A DNA stretch of 13,676 nt from an uncultured Solobacterium sp. (GTDB taxonomy: Bacteria; Bacillota_I; Bacilli_A; Erysipelotrichales; Erysipelotrichaceae), in the NCBI GenBank assembly GCA_905194705.1, contig CAJJTI010000042.1:1-13676 (forward strand), read 5' to 3'. Shown here piece after piece: positions 5,569-12,315 of this stretch (the stretch's first letter is position 1; every line of letters begins with the position of its first letter). The notes under the pieces were generated by a model. The model was not told the origin of the DNA and made no database searches. It saw only the letters and a list, made by a program, of their open reading frames with translations. The position numbers and the translations under genes are program-made.

Positions 5569-5640
5569 TATCTCCTAGCAGTAAAATTTTCTCCTAAAAA
5601 ATGATATAATTTAGGAGTAAAAATAGATATTTAGGAGATA
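5569..5640 (+). promoter_or_regulatory. Fic promoter with four nested inverted TAGGAG boxes
   Basis: An extended -10 (TGATATAAT, 5602-5610) drives the Fic gene; no good -35 is seen. Four copies of the same hexamer surround it: CTCCTA at 5572-5577 and 5591-5596, TAGGAG at 5612-5617 and 5632-5637. The outer pair is TATCTCCTA/TAGGAGATA (9-base arms) and the inner pair CTCCTAAA/TTTAGGAG (8-base arms). Both pairs centre on about 5604, with boxes about 20 bases apart. The last box doubles as the ribosome binding site, 7 bases before ATG 5645. This looks like a multi-site operator, or an RNA switch in which CTCCTA masks the ribosome site if transcription starts further upstream. Function is inferred. 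Confidence 0.7.
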
Positions 5641-5644
5641 CACA

Positions 5645-6700
5645 ATGAGGTCATTTGATTATTCAACTTTAAAAGAAAAAACATGGGATCATGAAATTAT
5701 TTCACTTATTGCTCAAATTCATGAATATAAAGGAAGACAAGAAGTATATCTTAAACAAAAACCAGAAGAATTGAATAAGCTTGTAGAAATAGCAAAAAGG
5801 CAAAGTACAGAAGCATCCAATGCAATTGAAGGTATAAGAACAACTAATGCTAGATTAAAGGAATTATGCGAAGAAAAAACAACTCCTAAAAATCGTGACG
5901 AAGAAGAAATTCTTGGTTATAGAGATGTTCTGAATACAATTCATGAAAACTATGAATATATTTCAATAAGAACAAATTATATTTTGCAATTACATAGGGA
6001 TTTGTATAAATATACAGAAAAAAGCATCGGAGGTCATTTCAAAATATCTCAGAATGTGATAGCAGCTATTGATCGAAATGGAAAAGAATATATTCTTTTT
6101 ACACCTCTAGCACCATATGAAACTGCACCTGCAATGGATGCTATCTGTGAAAGTTATAATAAAATGATAGAAAATGATGAATTGGATGCAATTTTACTTA
6201 TTCCGATTTTTATACATGATTTCTTATGTATCCATCCATTCAGCGATGGTAATGGGAGAATGAGCCGTCTACTTACAGCTTTACTTCTTTATAGAAGTGG
6301 ATATGTTGTTGGTAAATATATTTCTATTGAGAGTAAAATAGCCAATAATAAAGATTTATATTATAAAGCATTAGAAGATTGTCAATCTGGATGGTACGAA
6401 AATGATGAGGATGTTACTCCTTTTGTGAAATATATGTTGAGAATTATTCTTGCGGCATATAGAGACTTTGAAGAAAGAGTTGAATTAGTAAGTGAAAAGC
6501 TTCCGGCAAAAGAAATGGTGAGACGCGCAATATATAGTAAGATGGGGAAATTAAGTAAAAGTGATATTAGTGAGTTATGTCCTTCAATAGGAGTAAAATC
6601 AGTGGAGCTTGCTTTAAAACAGTTAGTTGATGAGGGGGTTCTTGAAAAAAAAGGATTAGGCAGGGCAACATTTTATATACGTAAAGACATAAATTTATAA
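5645..6700 (+). CDS. Fic/DOC-family protein adenylyltransferase, class II
   Basis: A 351-residue Fic protein that would transfer AMP (or another nucleotide moiety) to a protein target in the cytoplasm. The Fic motif HPFSDGNGR (197-205) is complete, including the catalytic histidine. The N-terminal half carries the inhibitory-helix motif SNAIEG (58-63), the (S/T)xxxE(G/N) signature of class II Fic proteins, whose glutamate E62 blocks productive ATP binding until released. After the Fic core, residues ~285-345 (AKEMVRRAIYSKMGKLSKSD, then SVELALKQLVDEGVLEKKGLGRATFYI) form a winged-helix-like domain found in many such proteins, compatible with DNA binding. The ribosome site TAGGAG is 7 bases before ATG. 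The elaborate symmetric promoter suggests tight, possibly self-directed regulation. The membrane protein gene follows after 14 bases and is probably co-transcribed. The target is unknown. Confidence 0.92.
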   Translation: MRSFDYSTLKEKTWDHEIISLIAQIHEYKGRQEVYLKQKPEELNKLVEIAKRQSTEASNAIEGIRTTNARLKELCEEKTTPKNRDEEEILGYRDVLNTIHENYEYISIRTNYILQLHRDLYKYTEKSIGGHFKISQNVIAAIDRNGKEYILFTPLAPYETAPAMDAICESYNKMIENDELDAILLIPIFIHDFLCIHPFSDGNGRMSRLLTALLLYRSGYVVGKYISIESKIANNKDLYYKALEDCQSGWYENDEDVTPFVKYMLRIILAAYRDFEERVELVSEKLPAKEMVRRAIYSKMGKLSKSDISELCPSIGVKSVELALKQLVDEGVLEKKGLGRATFYIRKDINL

Positions 6701-6714
6701 AGGAGATATTTATA

Positions 6715-7629
6715 ATGAAAAAGAGAAAAATTAAGCAATTCTTTATTAGAGTATTATGTGCTTTATTCGTTTTTATGGCATTACCAGTGACGATTCATGC
6801 GGATATTGGCCCAAAAGCATCTGTACATATCCAGTTTAAGAATATGCCTGATGAACTATGCTATGGAACTTTACTTTCTGAAAAAGAATCTACAGGACCG
6901 GCATCAGTATGGGATGGTATAAAAGAGCATGCGAGAAAAGATGAAGAAACTTCAGATATATGGAATGCATTTGTAAATTACAAAGATTCTGATGGATATT
7001 ATTATTTGCAACAACACTATAAAGTAAGTGATACAAATGAAATTGCATGGACATATTATCCACCTGGTCGTTTTAAGATTTTGTTATATTATCCAGAAAC
7101 AGGAACATTTGTATCCAGTGGTATTTATGAGCGTTATGCGTTTGATACATATTATACAGTTGATATGAAGGGTATAGATATCCACGATGTTGAATATAAT
7201 GAAGAACTAAGTACAAATGAAAGAATAGAAGCTTATCGTTCTTATGAATATCGCCAAGAAATGATAGGACTTGCTGTACGTATTGTCTTAACGATTGTTA
7301 TTGAGATGCTAGTTGCTTTATTATTTGGCTTTAGAGAAAAGAAACAGTTAGTGATACTGGCAGTTGTAAATATCATTACACAAATCCTGTTAAATGTAGG
7401 ATTAAATATTATTAACTATAATTCTGGATCTATGGCATTTTCTATCTTCTATGTACTTCTTGAAATTGTAGTGTTTATTTTAGAAGCGATTTTATATTGT
7501 ACGCTTCTTAAGAAAGCTTCAATAACAAAGAAGAAAAACTGGTATTATGTTTTATATTCTTTTATAGCTAATTTAGTATCATTTGTGGCAGGCATGATAA
7601 TTGCTAATGTAATACCAGGTATATTTTAG
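6715..7629 (+). CDS. Secreted/4-TM membrane protein of unknown function
   Basis: A 304-residue protein I do not recognise as a named family. It has an N-terminal signal peptide (positive MKKRKIK, hydrophobic core, likely cleavage after TIHA, residue 29). An extracytoplasmic region of about 150 residues follows, rich in Tyr/Asp (DSDGYYYLQQHYKV, WTYYPPGRFKILLYYPETGTF), which looks like a beta-sandwich domain. Then come four transmembrane helices at about 184-206, 211-233, 240-264 and 278-302. A strong ribosome site (AAGGAGATATTTATA-ATG) lies in the 14-base gap after the Fic gene, so they probably form an operon. A surface-sensing or envelope role is possible but unsupported. Confidence 0.75.
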   Translation: MKKRKIKQFFIRVLCALFVFMALPVTIHADIGPKASVHIQFKNMPDELCYGTLLSEKESTGPASVWDGIKEHARKDEETSDIWNAFVNYKDSDGYYYLQQHYKVSDTNEIAWTYYPPGRFKILLYYPETGTFVSSGIYERYAFDTYYTVDMKGIDIHDVEYNEELSTNERIEAYRSYEYRQEMIGLAVRIVLTIVIEMLVALLFGFREKKQLVILAVVNIITQILLNVGLNIINYNSGSMAFSIFYVLLEIVVFILEAILYCTLLKKASITKKKNWYYVLYSFIANLVSFVAGMIIANVIPGIF

Positions 7630-7673
7630 TGATATGACTTTAATTGTAAACAATTATTCTAACAGTAATATCA
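7630..7673. repeat. Nested palindromes downstream of the 4-TM protein gene
   Basis: TGATAT (7630-7635) and ATATCA (7668-7673) flank a perfect inner inverted repeat AATTGT-AA-ACAATT (7642-7655). No clean U-tract follows, so it is only a weak terminator candidate for the Fic operon. The interval to 7700 shows no gene. Confidence 0.3.
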
Positions 7674-7701
7674 TTTGTTGCAACTAAAATTATTTGATTT
7701 A

Positions 7702-8104
7702 GTTATCTGCTTTTTTAGATAAAATGCCAGGAAATAGACTTGTATTAGCTTGTGTATTTGCTTTATTTGTTTCTTTTCCTTTTGCGGTACTCAATGTATT
7801 AACAGGTGCGATGATGGCCGATATTGTCCAATATGATACGATAACAACTGGTGTTAACCAAGAAGGTATATTTGGAGCAGCTAGAAGTTTTATTGTGAAA
7901 ATGGGCAATTCATTAGCGATTATGATTGTTCCTTCACTTATTGTTACAGGAGCTGTAGAAGAAGAAAATGTAGGTATATTAGGCTTAAAACTTACAACTG
8001 TAGCAGGTAGTATATTTTGTATTTTGGCTATCTTAGTATTATTGCAATATAAAGAAAGTGATGTGCTTCAAGCTATAGAAGCTGGTAAAGGGGAAGTAAA
8101 ATGA
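7702..8104 (+). pseudogene. GPH-family sugar/cation symporter, C-terminal fragment
   Basis: About 130 residues of the C-terminal part of a MelB-like (glycoside-pentoside-hexuronide) transporter. The call rests on GNRLVLACVFALFVSFPFAV, then the helix-loop MMADIVQYDTITTGVNQEGI, FGAARSFIVKMG, and two last transmembrane segments. MelB homologues have the matching ADIVDYG...E pattern at their cytoplasmic loop. Homology seems to begin near 7702 (LSAFLDKMPGN), just after an in-frame TAG; a full transporter has about 450 residues, so roughly 70% is missing. The ATG at 7724 is a fortuitous start. The stop overlaps the start of the M20 peptidase (ATGA), showing that the ancestral operon paired import with peptide or conjugate hydrolysis. 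Confidence 0.75.
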
Positions 8105-9423
8105 GTAGTGCGTCTTTAGAAGATAAAAACTTATATTATGCAAAGCGTCTAGCGGAAATGATTAAGTGCAAAACAATATCCAATAAAGAAAATATAGATG
8201 AAACTGAATTTTTTAAGTTAAGAGATGTTGTTAAAGAGTTATTTCCAAAAATGCATGAAAAAGCTACATTAACAATATTAGGTGATGATGCCTATCTTTA
8301 TAAAATAAAAGGAAAAGATGAATCAAGAAATGTCATGGTCATGTCTCATCATGATGTAGTTGATGCAACAGGGGATTGGAAGGAAGAACCTTTTGGTGGT
8401 GTAATTAAAGATGGAAAGCTTTGGGGTAGAGGAACAGTAGATACTAAAACACCTTTATTTGCAGAGTTTAGTGCAATTGAAGAACTACTTGAAGAAGGTT
8501 TTGAATTTCCCGTGAATGTATATTTGTTTTCTTCTCATAATGAAGAAGTTAGCGGTAATGGAGCACTACTTGCATTAGATTATTTTAATGAAAATCATAT
8601 ACGTTTTGACTGGATCAGTGATGAAGGTGGTGCAGTGATTGAACCACCAATGGCGGGTATTGCAAAAAAATGTGCCATGATGGCAGTACATGAAAAAGGA
8701 AGATGTATTGCTGAAGTTGTTGCAAAAAAACCGCAAGGTCATGCTGGTCTTACAGGAGGCTTTCAAACACCAGTAATGAGAGTAGCAGCATTTATCAAAG
8801 AAGTTGATGAAAAGAAACCGTATATTCGTAAACTTCATCCTGAAGTGAGAGGAATGTTTGAGGCTTTAGCTCCATATATGTCATTTCCAATGAAATTTGT
8901 TTTTTCTAATCTTAATGTATTTTCCGGCTTATTAGTTAAAATTATTCCTGGCATGAATGCTTCAGCAGGTGAAATGCTAGGAACAGGTTGTACATTTAGG
9001 AAAATAAATACTGATAAAGATAGTAATTGTATTGCCGAAGCATTTTTAAGATGTATTAATGATGAAGATTTAAATAAAGATATTAACACTTTAAGAGATA
9101 TTGCTTCAAAGTATGATATTGAAATTAATGTTAAAGAAAATGAGTATTATAAACCTTCATCTATTGAAAGTAAGGAATATCAATATATCAAAAAGACAGT
9201 AGAAGAAGTATTTGATTATGCTATAGCTACACCATTTATCTTGCCTGCTGGTACTGACGCAAGAAGATTTACAGGACTATCAGATGCGGTAATTCGCTTT
9301 GCACCAATTGATATTGATAACAAACAATATGCTTCAGTTCATGGTGAAAATGAAAATATCAGTGTAGATAAATTATCATTAGCTGTAGCGTTTTATAAAA
9401 AATTATTAAAAAATTATAAATAA
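8101..9423 (+). CDS. M20-family zinc metallopeptidase
   Basis: A 440-residue di-zinc amidohydrolase/peptidase of the M20 family. The metal and catalytic residues are all visible: H83 and D85 in SHHDVV, bridging D114 in GRGTVDTK, general base E148 with E149 in SHNEEVSG, D174 in SDEGGAV, and the last ligand H414 in SVHGENENIS. The dimerisation (lid) domain occupies roughly residues 195-310. The DWKEEPFGGVIKDGKLWGRG segment and VHEKGR resemble M20 enzymes such as carboxypeptidase Ss1/PM20D1-like peptidases that hydrolyse N-acyl amino acids or small peptides. The substrate cannot be read from sequence. Start ATG 8101 overlaps the transporter remnant; AGGGGAAG serves as ribosome site within the remnant. 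With the transporter broken, its expression may depend on read-through from upstream. Confidence 0.9.
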   Translation: MSSASLEDKNLYYAKRLAEMIKCKTISNKENIDETEFFKLRDVVKELFPKMHEKATLTILGDDAYLYKIKGKDESRNVMVMSHHDVVDATGDWKEEPFGGVIKDGKLWGRGTVDTKTPLFAEFSAIEELLEEGFEFPVNVYLFSSHNEEVSGNGALLALDYFNENHIRFDWISDEGGAVIEPPMAGIAKKCAMMAVHEKGRCIAEVVAKKPQGHAGLTGGFQTPVMRVAAFIKEVDEKKPYIRKLHPEVRGMFEALAPYMSFPMKFVFSNLNVFSGLLVKIIPGMNASAGEMLGTGCTFRKINTDKDSNCIAEAFLRCINDEDLNKDINTLRDIASKYDIEINVKENEYYKPSSIESKEYQYIKKTVEEVFDYAIATPFILPAGTDARRFTGLSDAVIRFAPIDIDNKQYASVHGENENISVDKLSLAVAFYKKLLKNYK

Positions 9424-9427
9424 CATT

Positions 9428-9459
9428 AAACGAAGTGGAAAAGTCTACTTCGTTTTAAT
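9428..9459 (+). terminator. Rho-independent terminator after the M20 peptidase
   Basis: AAACGAAGT (9428-9436) and ACTTCGTTT (9447-9455) form a perfect 9-base stem with a 10-base loop, ending in TTTTAATTTG. Confidence 0.75.
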
Positions 9460-9495
9460 TTGTTGAGTGCGTAATTAAATGCTGTAATGGTATTG

Positions 9496-9516
9496 TATAA
9501 TGCAATTAATAAAGGA
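9496..9516 (+). promoter_or_regulatory. -10 element and ribosome site for the small membrane protein
   Basis: TATAAT at 9496-9501 follows the preceding terminator; no convincing -35 is seen. AAGGAG (9511-9516) is well placed for ATG 9527. Confidence 0.5.
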
Positions 9517-9526
9517 GTTTATCTAA

Positions 9527-9751
9527 ATGGAGAAAGTGTATCATATTTTAAAAATAGCTATAGGATGTGTTATTGGTGTATTTGCTGGTACAAGTATTTA
9601 TCAATGCGTTGATTATAGTATGCATAAAGATTTATATATGCTAAGAAGTGCTCCCTGGTATTTGAGTATACAGATAAATGCCTTATTTACGATAATTGTT
9701 GTCACAATATTATTAGTAATTATGTATATTTTGAAAAAGAAGTCCTATTAA
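9527..9751 (+). CDS. Small two-TM membrane protein, unknown function
   Basis: A 74-residue protein with two hydrophobic helices: ILKIAIGCVIGVFAGTSIYQ (about 7-26) and NALFTIIVVTILLVIMYIL (about 51-69). They are joined by a polar loop containing VDYSMHKDLYMLRSAPWYLSIQIN, and the C-terminus is lysine-rich. The loop pattern (DYxxHxDLYxxxSAPWY) reads like a conserved uncharacterised Firmicutes family rather than random hydrophobic sequence. It has its own terminator upstream, a TATAAT and a strong AAGGAG site, supporting it as a real gene. It lies 30 bases before the MATE gene and may be co-transcribed with it. No function can be assigned. Confidence 0.7.
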   Translation: MEKVYHILKIAIGCVIGVFAGTSIYQCVDYSMHKDLYMLRSAPWYLSIQINALFTIIVVTILLVIMYILKKKSY

Positions 9752-9781
9752 AGAAGGCTTGAATAGTGTAGAATTTTAACC

Positions 9782-11176
9782 ATGAAGAATTTTATACATA
9801 CATGGTTTGGAACCCGGGAATTTTACAAAATGGTAATGGCAGTTTCATTACCTTTAGTTATCCAGCAGTTTATTTCTACTTTTGTCAGTTTATTAGATAA
9901 CATCATGGTAGGACAGGTTGGTACACTTGCAATGAGTGCAGTATCTGTATCTAATCAGCTACTAATGGTAGTAAATCTAGCAATTATTGGAAGTGTTAAC
10001 GCTGCTGGTATTTTCGGTGCACAGTATTTTGGAAAAGATGATATGGAAGGAATGCAAGCATGTCTTCGTTTTAAGATTTATATTGCTTTACTTTTCAGCA
10101 CAGTAGGCTTATTTATCTTTTCTTTCTTTGGACAAGATTTAGTTGGTTTATATTTACATGAAGGTATAAACGATGCGGCTTCTATTGCAGTTACAGCAAA
10201 ATATGCAATTGATTATATTGATATAATGCTGGTTGGACTTATTCCTTTCGCAATCACGATGGCGTTTGGTTCATCTATGCGAGATACTGGTAAAACAGTA
10301 CTTGTCATGGTTAGTAGTCTTATTAGTGTCGCAGTTAACTTTTGCTTAAATTATTGCTTAATTTTTGGTCATTTTGGTTTTCCGAAATTAGGTGTAGAAG
10401 GTGCTGCTATTGCAACAGTTATTGCAAGATACGTAGAAATGGCTGTTGTATTATATGGTTCAGTTCGTCATAAACATGACTATTACCCATATGTTCCAAA
10501 TTTGTTTCATAAATTAAGTGTTCCTTTTGATTTAGTGGAAAAGATTATTAAAAAGGGTACACCACTTATTATGAATGAAATATGCTGGTCAATGGGTATT
10601 GCGGCAATCTCTCAAAGATATTCCATTAGAGGTTTAGAAGCTGTTGCGGCAATAAATATTAGTGAAACAGTAGCGAACTTATTTGCAATGTCCTCAATGG
10701 CATTAGGTATTTCTGTCTCTATCCTTGTTGGACAAAGACTAGGGGCTGGAAAAATCGAGGAAGCTAAGGATGTTGATAGAAAGATGCTCGCTTTTTCCAT
10801 CATGGTGAGTTTGGTATTTACGCTGATATTATTTATTGCTTCACCATTTTTACCAAAGATATATAGAACAGATGCAGCTGTGCAGGATTTAGCTTGTACA
10901 TTATTAAAAATAACCAGTTTATCACTCCCATTAGGTGCGATTTGTAACATTTGTTACTTCACCCTAAGATCAGGAGGAAAAACGGTTATTACGTTCTTAT
11001 TTGACTGTGTGTTTACATGTACTGTAAGTTATGGAACAGCAACAGTATTAACACTATTTACACAACTACCAATTGCTACTATTTATTTCTGTGTAAAAAT
11101 GGTAGATATTATTAAGGTTGTCATCGGTTTAACTTTATTAAATAAAGGTATCTGGATTCACAATCTTGTTAACTAA
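9782..11176 (+). CDS. MATE-family efflux transporter
   Basis: A 464-residue multidrug-and-toxin-extrusion type transporter with about 12 transmembrane helices in two six-helix halves. The N-terminal half opens with MAVSLPLVIQQFISTFVSLLDNIMVGQVG and has SAVSVSNQLL; the second half repeats the pattern at GTPLIMNEICWSMGIAAISQRYSIRGLEAVAAINISETVANLF. These are the hallmark duplicated MATE segments, and the length is normal. It would export cationic compounds or metabolites using Na+ or H+. No Shine-Dalgarno lies just before ATG 9782 (sequence AATTTTAACC); a TAGAAT at 9769-9774 would place a transcript start at about the ATG, so leaderless initiation or coupling to the 74-residue gene is possible. 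Its TAA overlaps the TAG of the convergent PHP gene. Confidence 0.92.
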   Translation: MKNFIHTWFGTREFYKMVMAVSLPLVIQQFISTFVSLLDNIMVGQVGTLAMSAVSVSNQLLMVVNLAIIGSVNAAGIFGAQYFGKDDMEGMQACLRFKIYIALLFSTVGLFIFSFFGQDLVGLYLHEGINDAASIAVTAKYAIDYIDIMLVGLIPFAITMAFGSSMRDTGKTVLVMVSSLISVAVNFCLNYCLIFGHFGFPKLGVEGAAIATVIARYVEMAVVLYGSVRHKHDYYPYVPNLFHKLSVPFDLVEKIIKKGTPLIMNEICWSMGIAAISQRYSIRGLEAVAAINISETVANLFAMSSMALGISVSILVGQRLGAGKIEEAKDVDRKMLAFSIMVSLVFTLILFIASPFLPKIYRTDAAVQDLACTLLKITSLSLPLGAICNICYFTLRSGGKTVITFLFDCVFTCTVSYGTATVLTLFTQLPIATIYFCVKMVDIIKVVIGLTLLNKGIWIHNLVN

Positions 11177-11991
11177 TAAAATAACTGTTTACGTTTTTTT
11201 GCTTCTTCAATTAAATCGAAAGAAGAATCATCATTTAAAAAGTGAATATTGAGGCCTTCTACTACAGAAAGGGCTCTTTTTAAATATTCATCCGTTAAAA
11301 ATAATGAAGGGTTGTGTACGTCTAAACCAATAATCATTGGGCAGTTTTCTTTGGCAAATTCTTCAAATGCAACTCTTGTTGGGTAAGCGTAACGTTCACC
11401 ATCCTCATATTGTTTCTTACCATAGAAAACACCACTACCGCAGTTAAGCTCTAATGGCATATTAAATTCTTTGGAAATCGTTGCGATTCTTTTTGCAGCA
11501 GTAATAACAGCTTCATCCGTTCTAGGATAGCCATACATAAATAAATCTGGATGAGCAATATAGTCACATAAACCGTGTTTACATGCTTCATATAAACAAT
11601 CTACATATGCTTCTATTTGATCTTTATTTGTGAACGAATAACTGCTCTTACCAAAATAGGAAAGATCATGTTGTCCTAAAATACAATAATCAGTATCTTT
11701 TCTGTGTTCTGTTAAAGTTTTCCATTCAGTAGTAAAATACTCAACTTCCATACCAACGTAGATGTTAATAGAGTCTTTATATTTTTCTTTTAAAGAAAGA
11801 ATGGAGTTATAATATTCTTCTTTTTGTTCAATTTTCATACGAACAGTAGGATCTTTTTTAATATATGGGCAATGGTCACTGAAGCCTAAATCTGTTAATC
11901 CTGCTTCAATCGCATTTACTACATATTCTTCATCATCACCTATAGCGTGACCGCATCTTTTTGTATGTGTGTGATAATTTCTTTTAATCAT
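11173..11991 (-). CDS. hisK: Histidinol-phosphatase, PHP family (HisK-type)
   Basis: A 272-residue PHP-domain phosphoesterase of the HisK/HisJ type, which removes phosphate from L-histidinol phosphate in histidine synthesis. The trinuclear metal site is complete: H7 and H9 in YHTHTKRCGH, H15, H40 in FSDH, E82/E84 in VGMEVEY, H108 in GQHDL, H147 in AHPD, and D224-x-H226 in LDVHNP. No other his genes are present, so a role in histidine synthesis is family-based; isolated PHP proteins may act on other phosphates. The ribosome site GAGGT is about 10 bases before the ATG. The 3' end overlaps the MATE gene by four bases and no terminator separates them. Confidence 0.85.
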   Translation of the reverse strand: MIKRNYHTHTKRCGHAIGDDEEYVVNAIEAGLTDLGFSDHCPYIKKDPTVRMKIEQKEEYYNSILSLKEKYKDSINIYVGMEVEYFTTEWKTLTEHRKDTDYCILGQHDLSYFGKSSYSFTNKDQIEAYVDCLYEACKHGLCDYIAHPDLFMYGYPRTDEAVITAAKRIATISKEFNMPLELNCGSGVFYGKKQYEDGERYAYPTRVAFEEFAKENCPMIIGLDVHNPSLFLTDEYLKRALSVVEGLNIHFLNDDSSFDLIEEAKKRKQLFY

Positions 11992-12136
11992 CTTTATATA
12001 CCTCGAAACGCCTTCAATCGTACCATAAGATTGTTAATAAAACGTTAAAAACGATGAAAATAACAAAAATTAAAAAAATCAACAGTTTCTTTTTTACACA
12101 AATAAGGTAGAATACAATCTCTAGGAGTTTAAGAAA

Positions 12137-12277
12137 ATGGCTAGGAAAGAATTATCTTTAGATGAAATATTAAAAAAATTAGATGCAGCAGAAAAAGAAT
12201 TTGATGAGAAAATGAAAAACAGTGGATTGGATAAAATAATTGCTGAAGACACCGCGAAAAAGACGGATTTGAAATAA
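12137..12277 (+). CDS. Small 46-residue charged protein, hypothetical
   Basis: An ORF shorter than usual calling limits, reading MARKELSLDEILKKLDAAEK, EFDEKMKNSG, LDKIIAEDTAKKTDLK. It has a good ribosome site (CTAGGAG, 12121-12127) 9 bases before ATG and a TAGAAT/TACAAT -10-like run at 12108-12118. It is rich in Lys/Glu/Asp with a heptad-like LSLDEILKKLDAAEKEFDEKM helix, suggesting an amphipathic or coiled-coil peptide. No family is recognised. It precedes the DacA-like gene in the same direction by 38 bases. Confidence 0.55.
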   Translation: MARKELSLDEILKKLDAAEKEFDEKMKNSGLDKIIAEDTAKKTDLK

Positions 12278-12315
12278 AATTTTAAAAACCTATTAGAATG
12301 AGATAAAATAGTTCC

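Noticed and set aside
7570..7695. Apparent similarity between the end of the 4-TM gene and the following intergenic stretch (TATCATTTGT...), considered as a duplication
   Set aside because: Only scattered A/T-rich identity; no clean direct repeat.
8575..9089. Two minus-strand ORFs inside the M20 peptidase
   Set aside because: Shadows of the peptidase, which has all catalytic residues in the plus frame.
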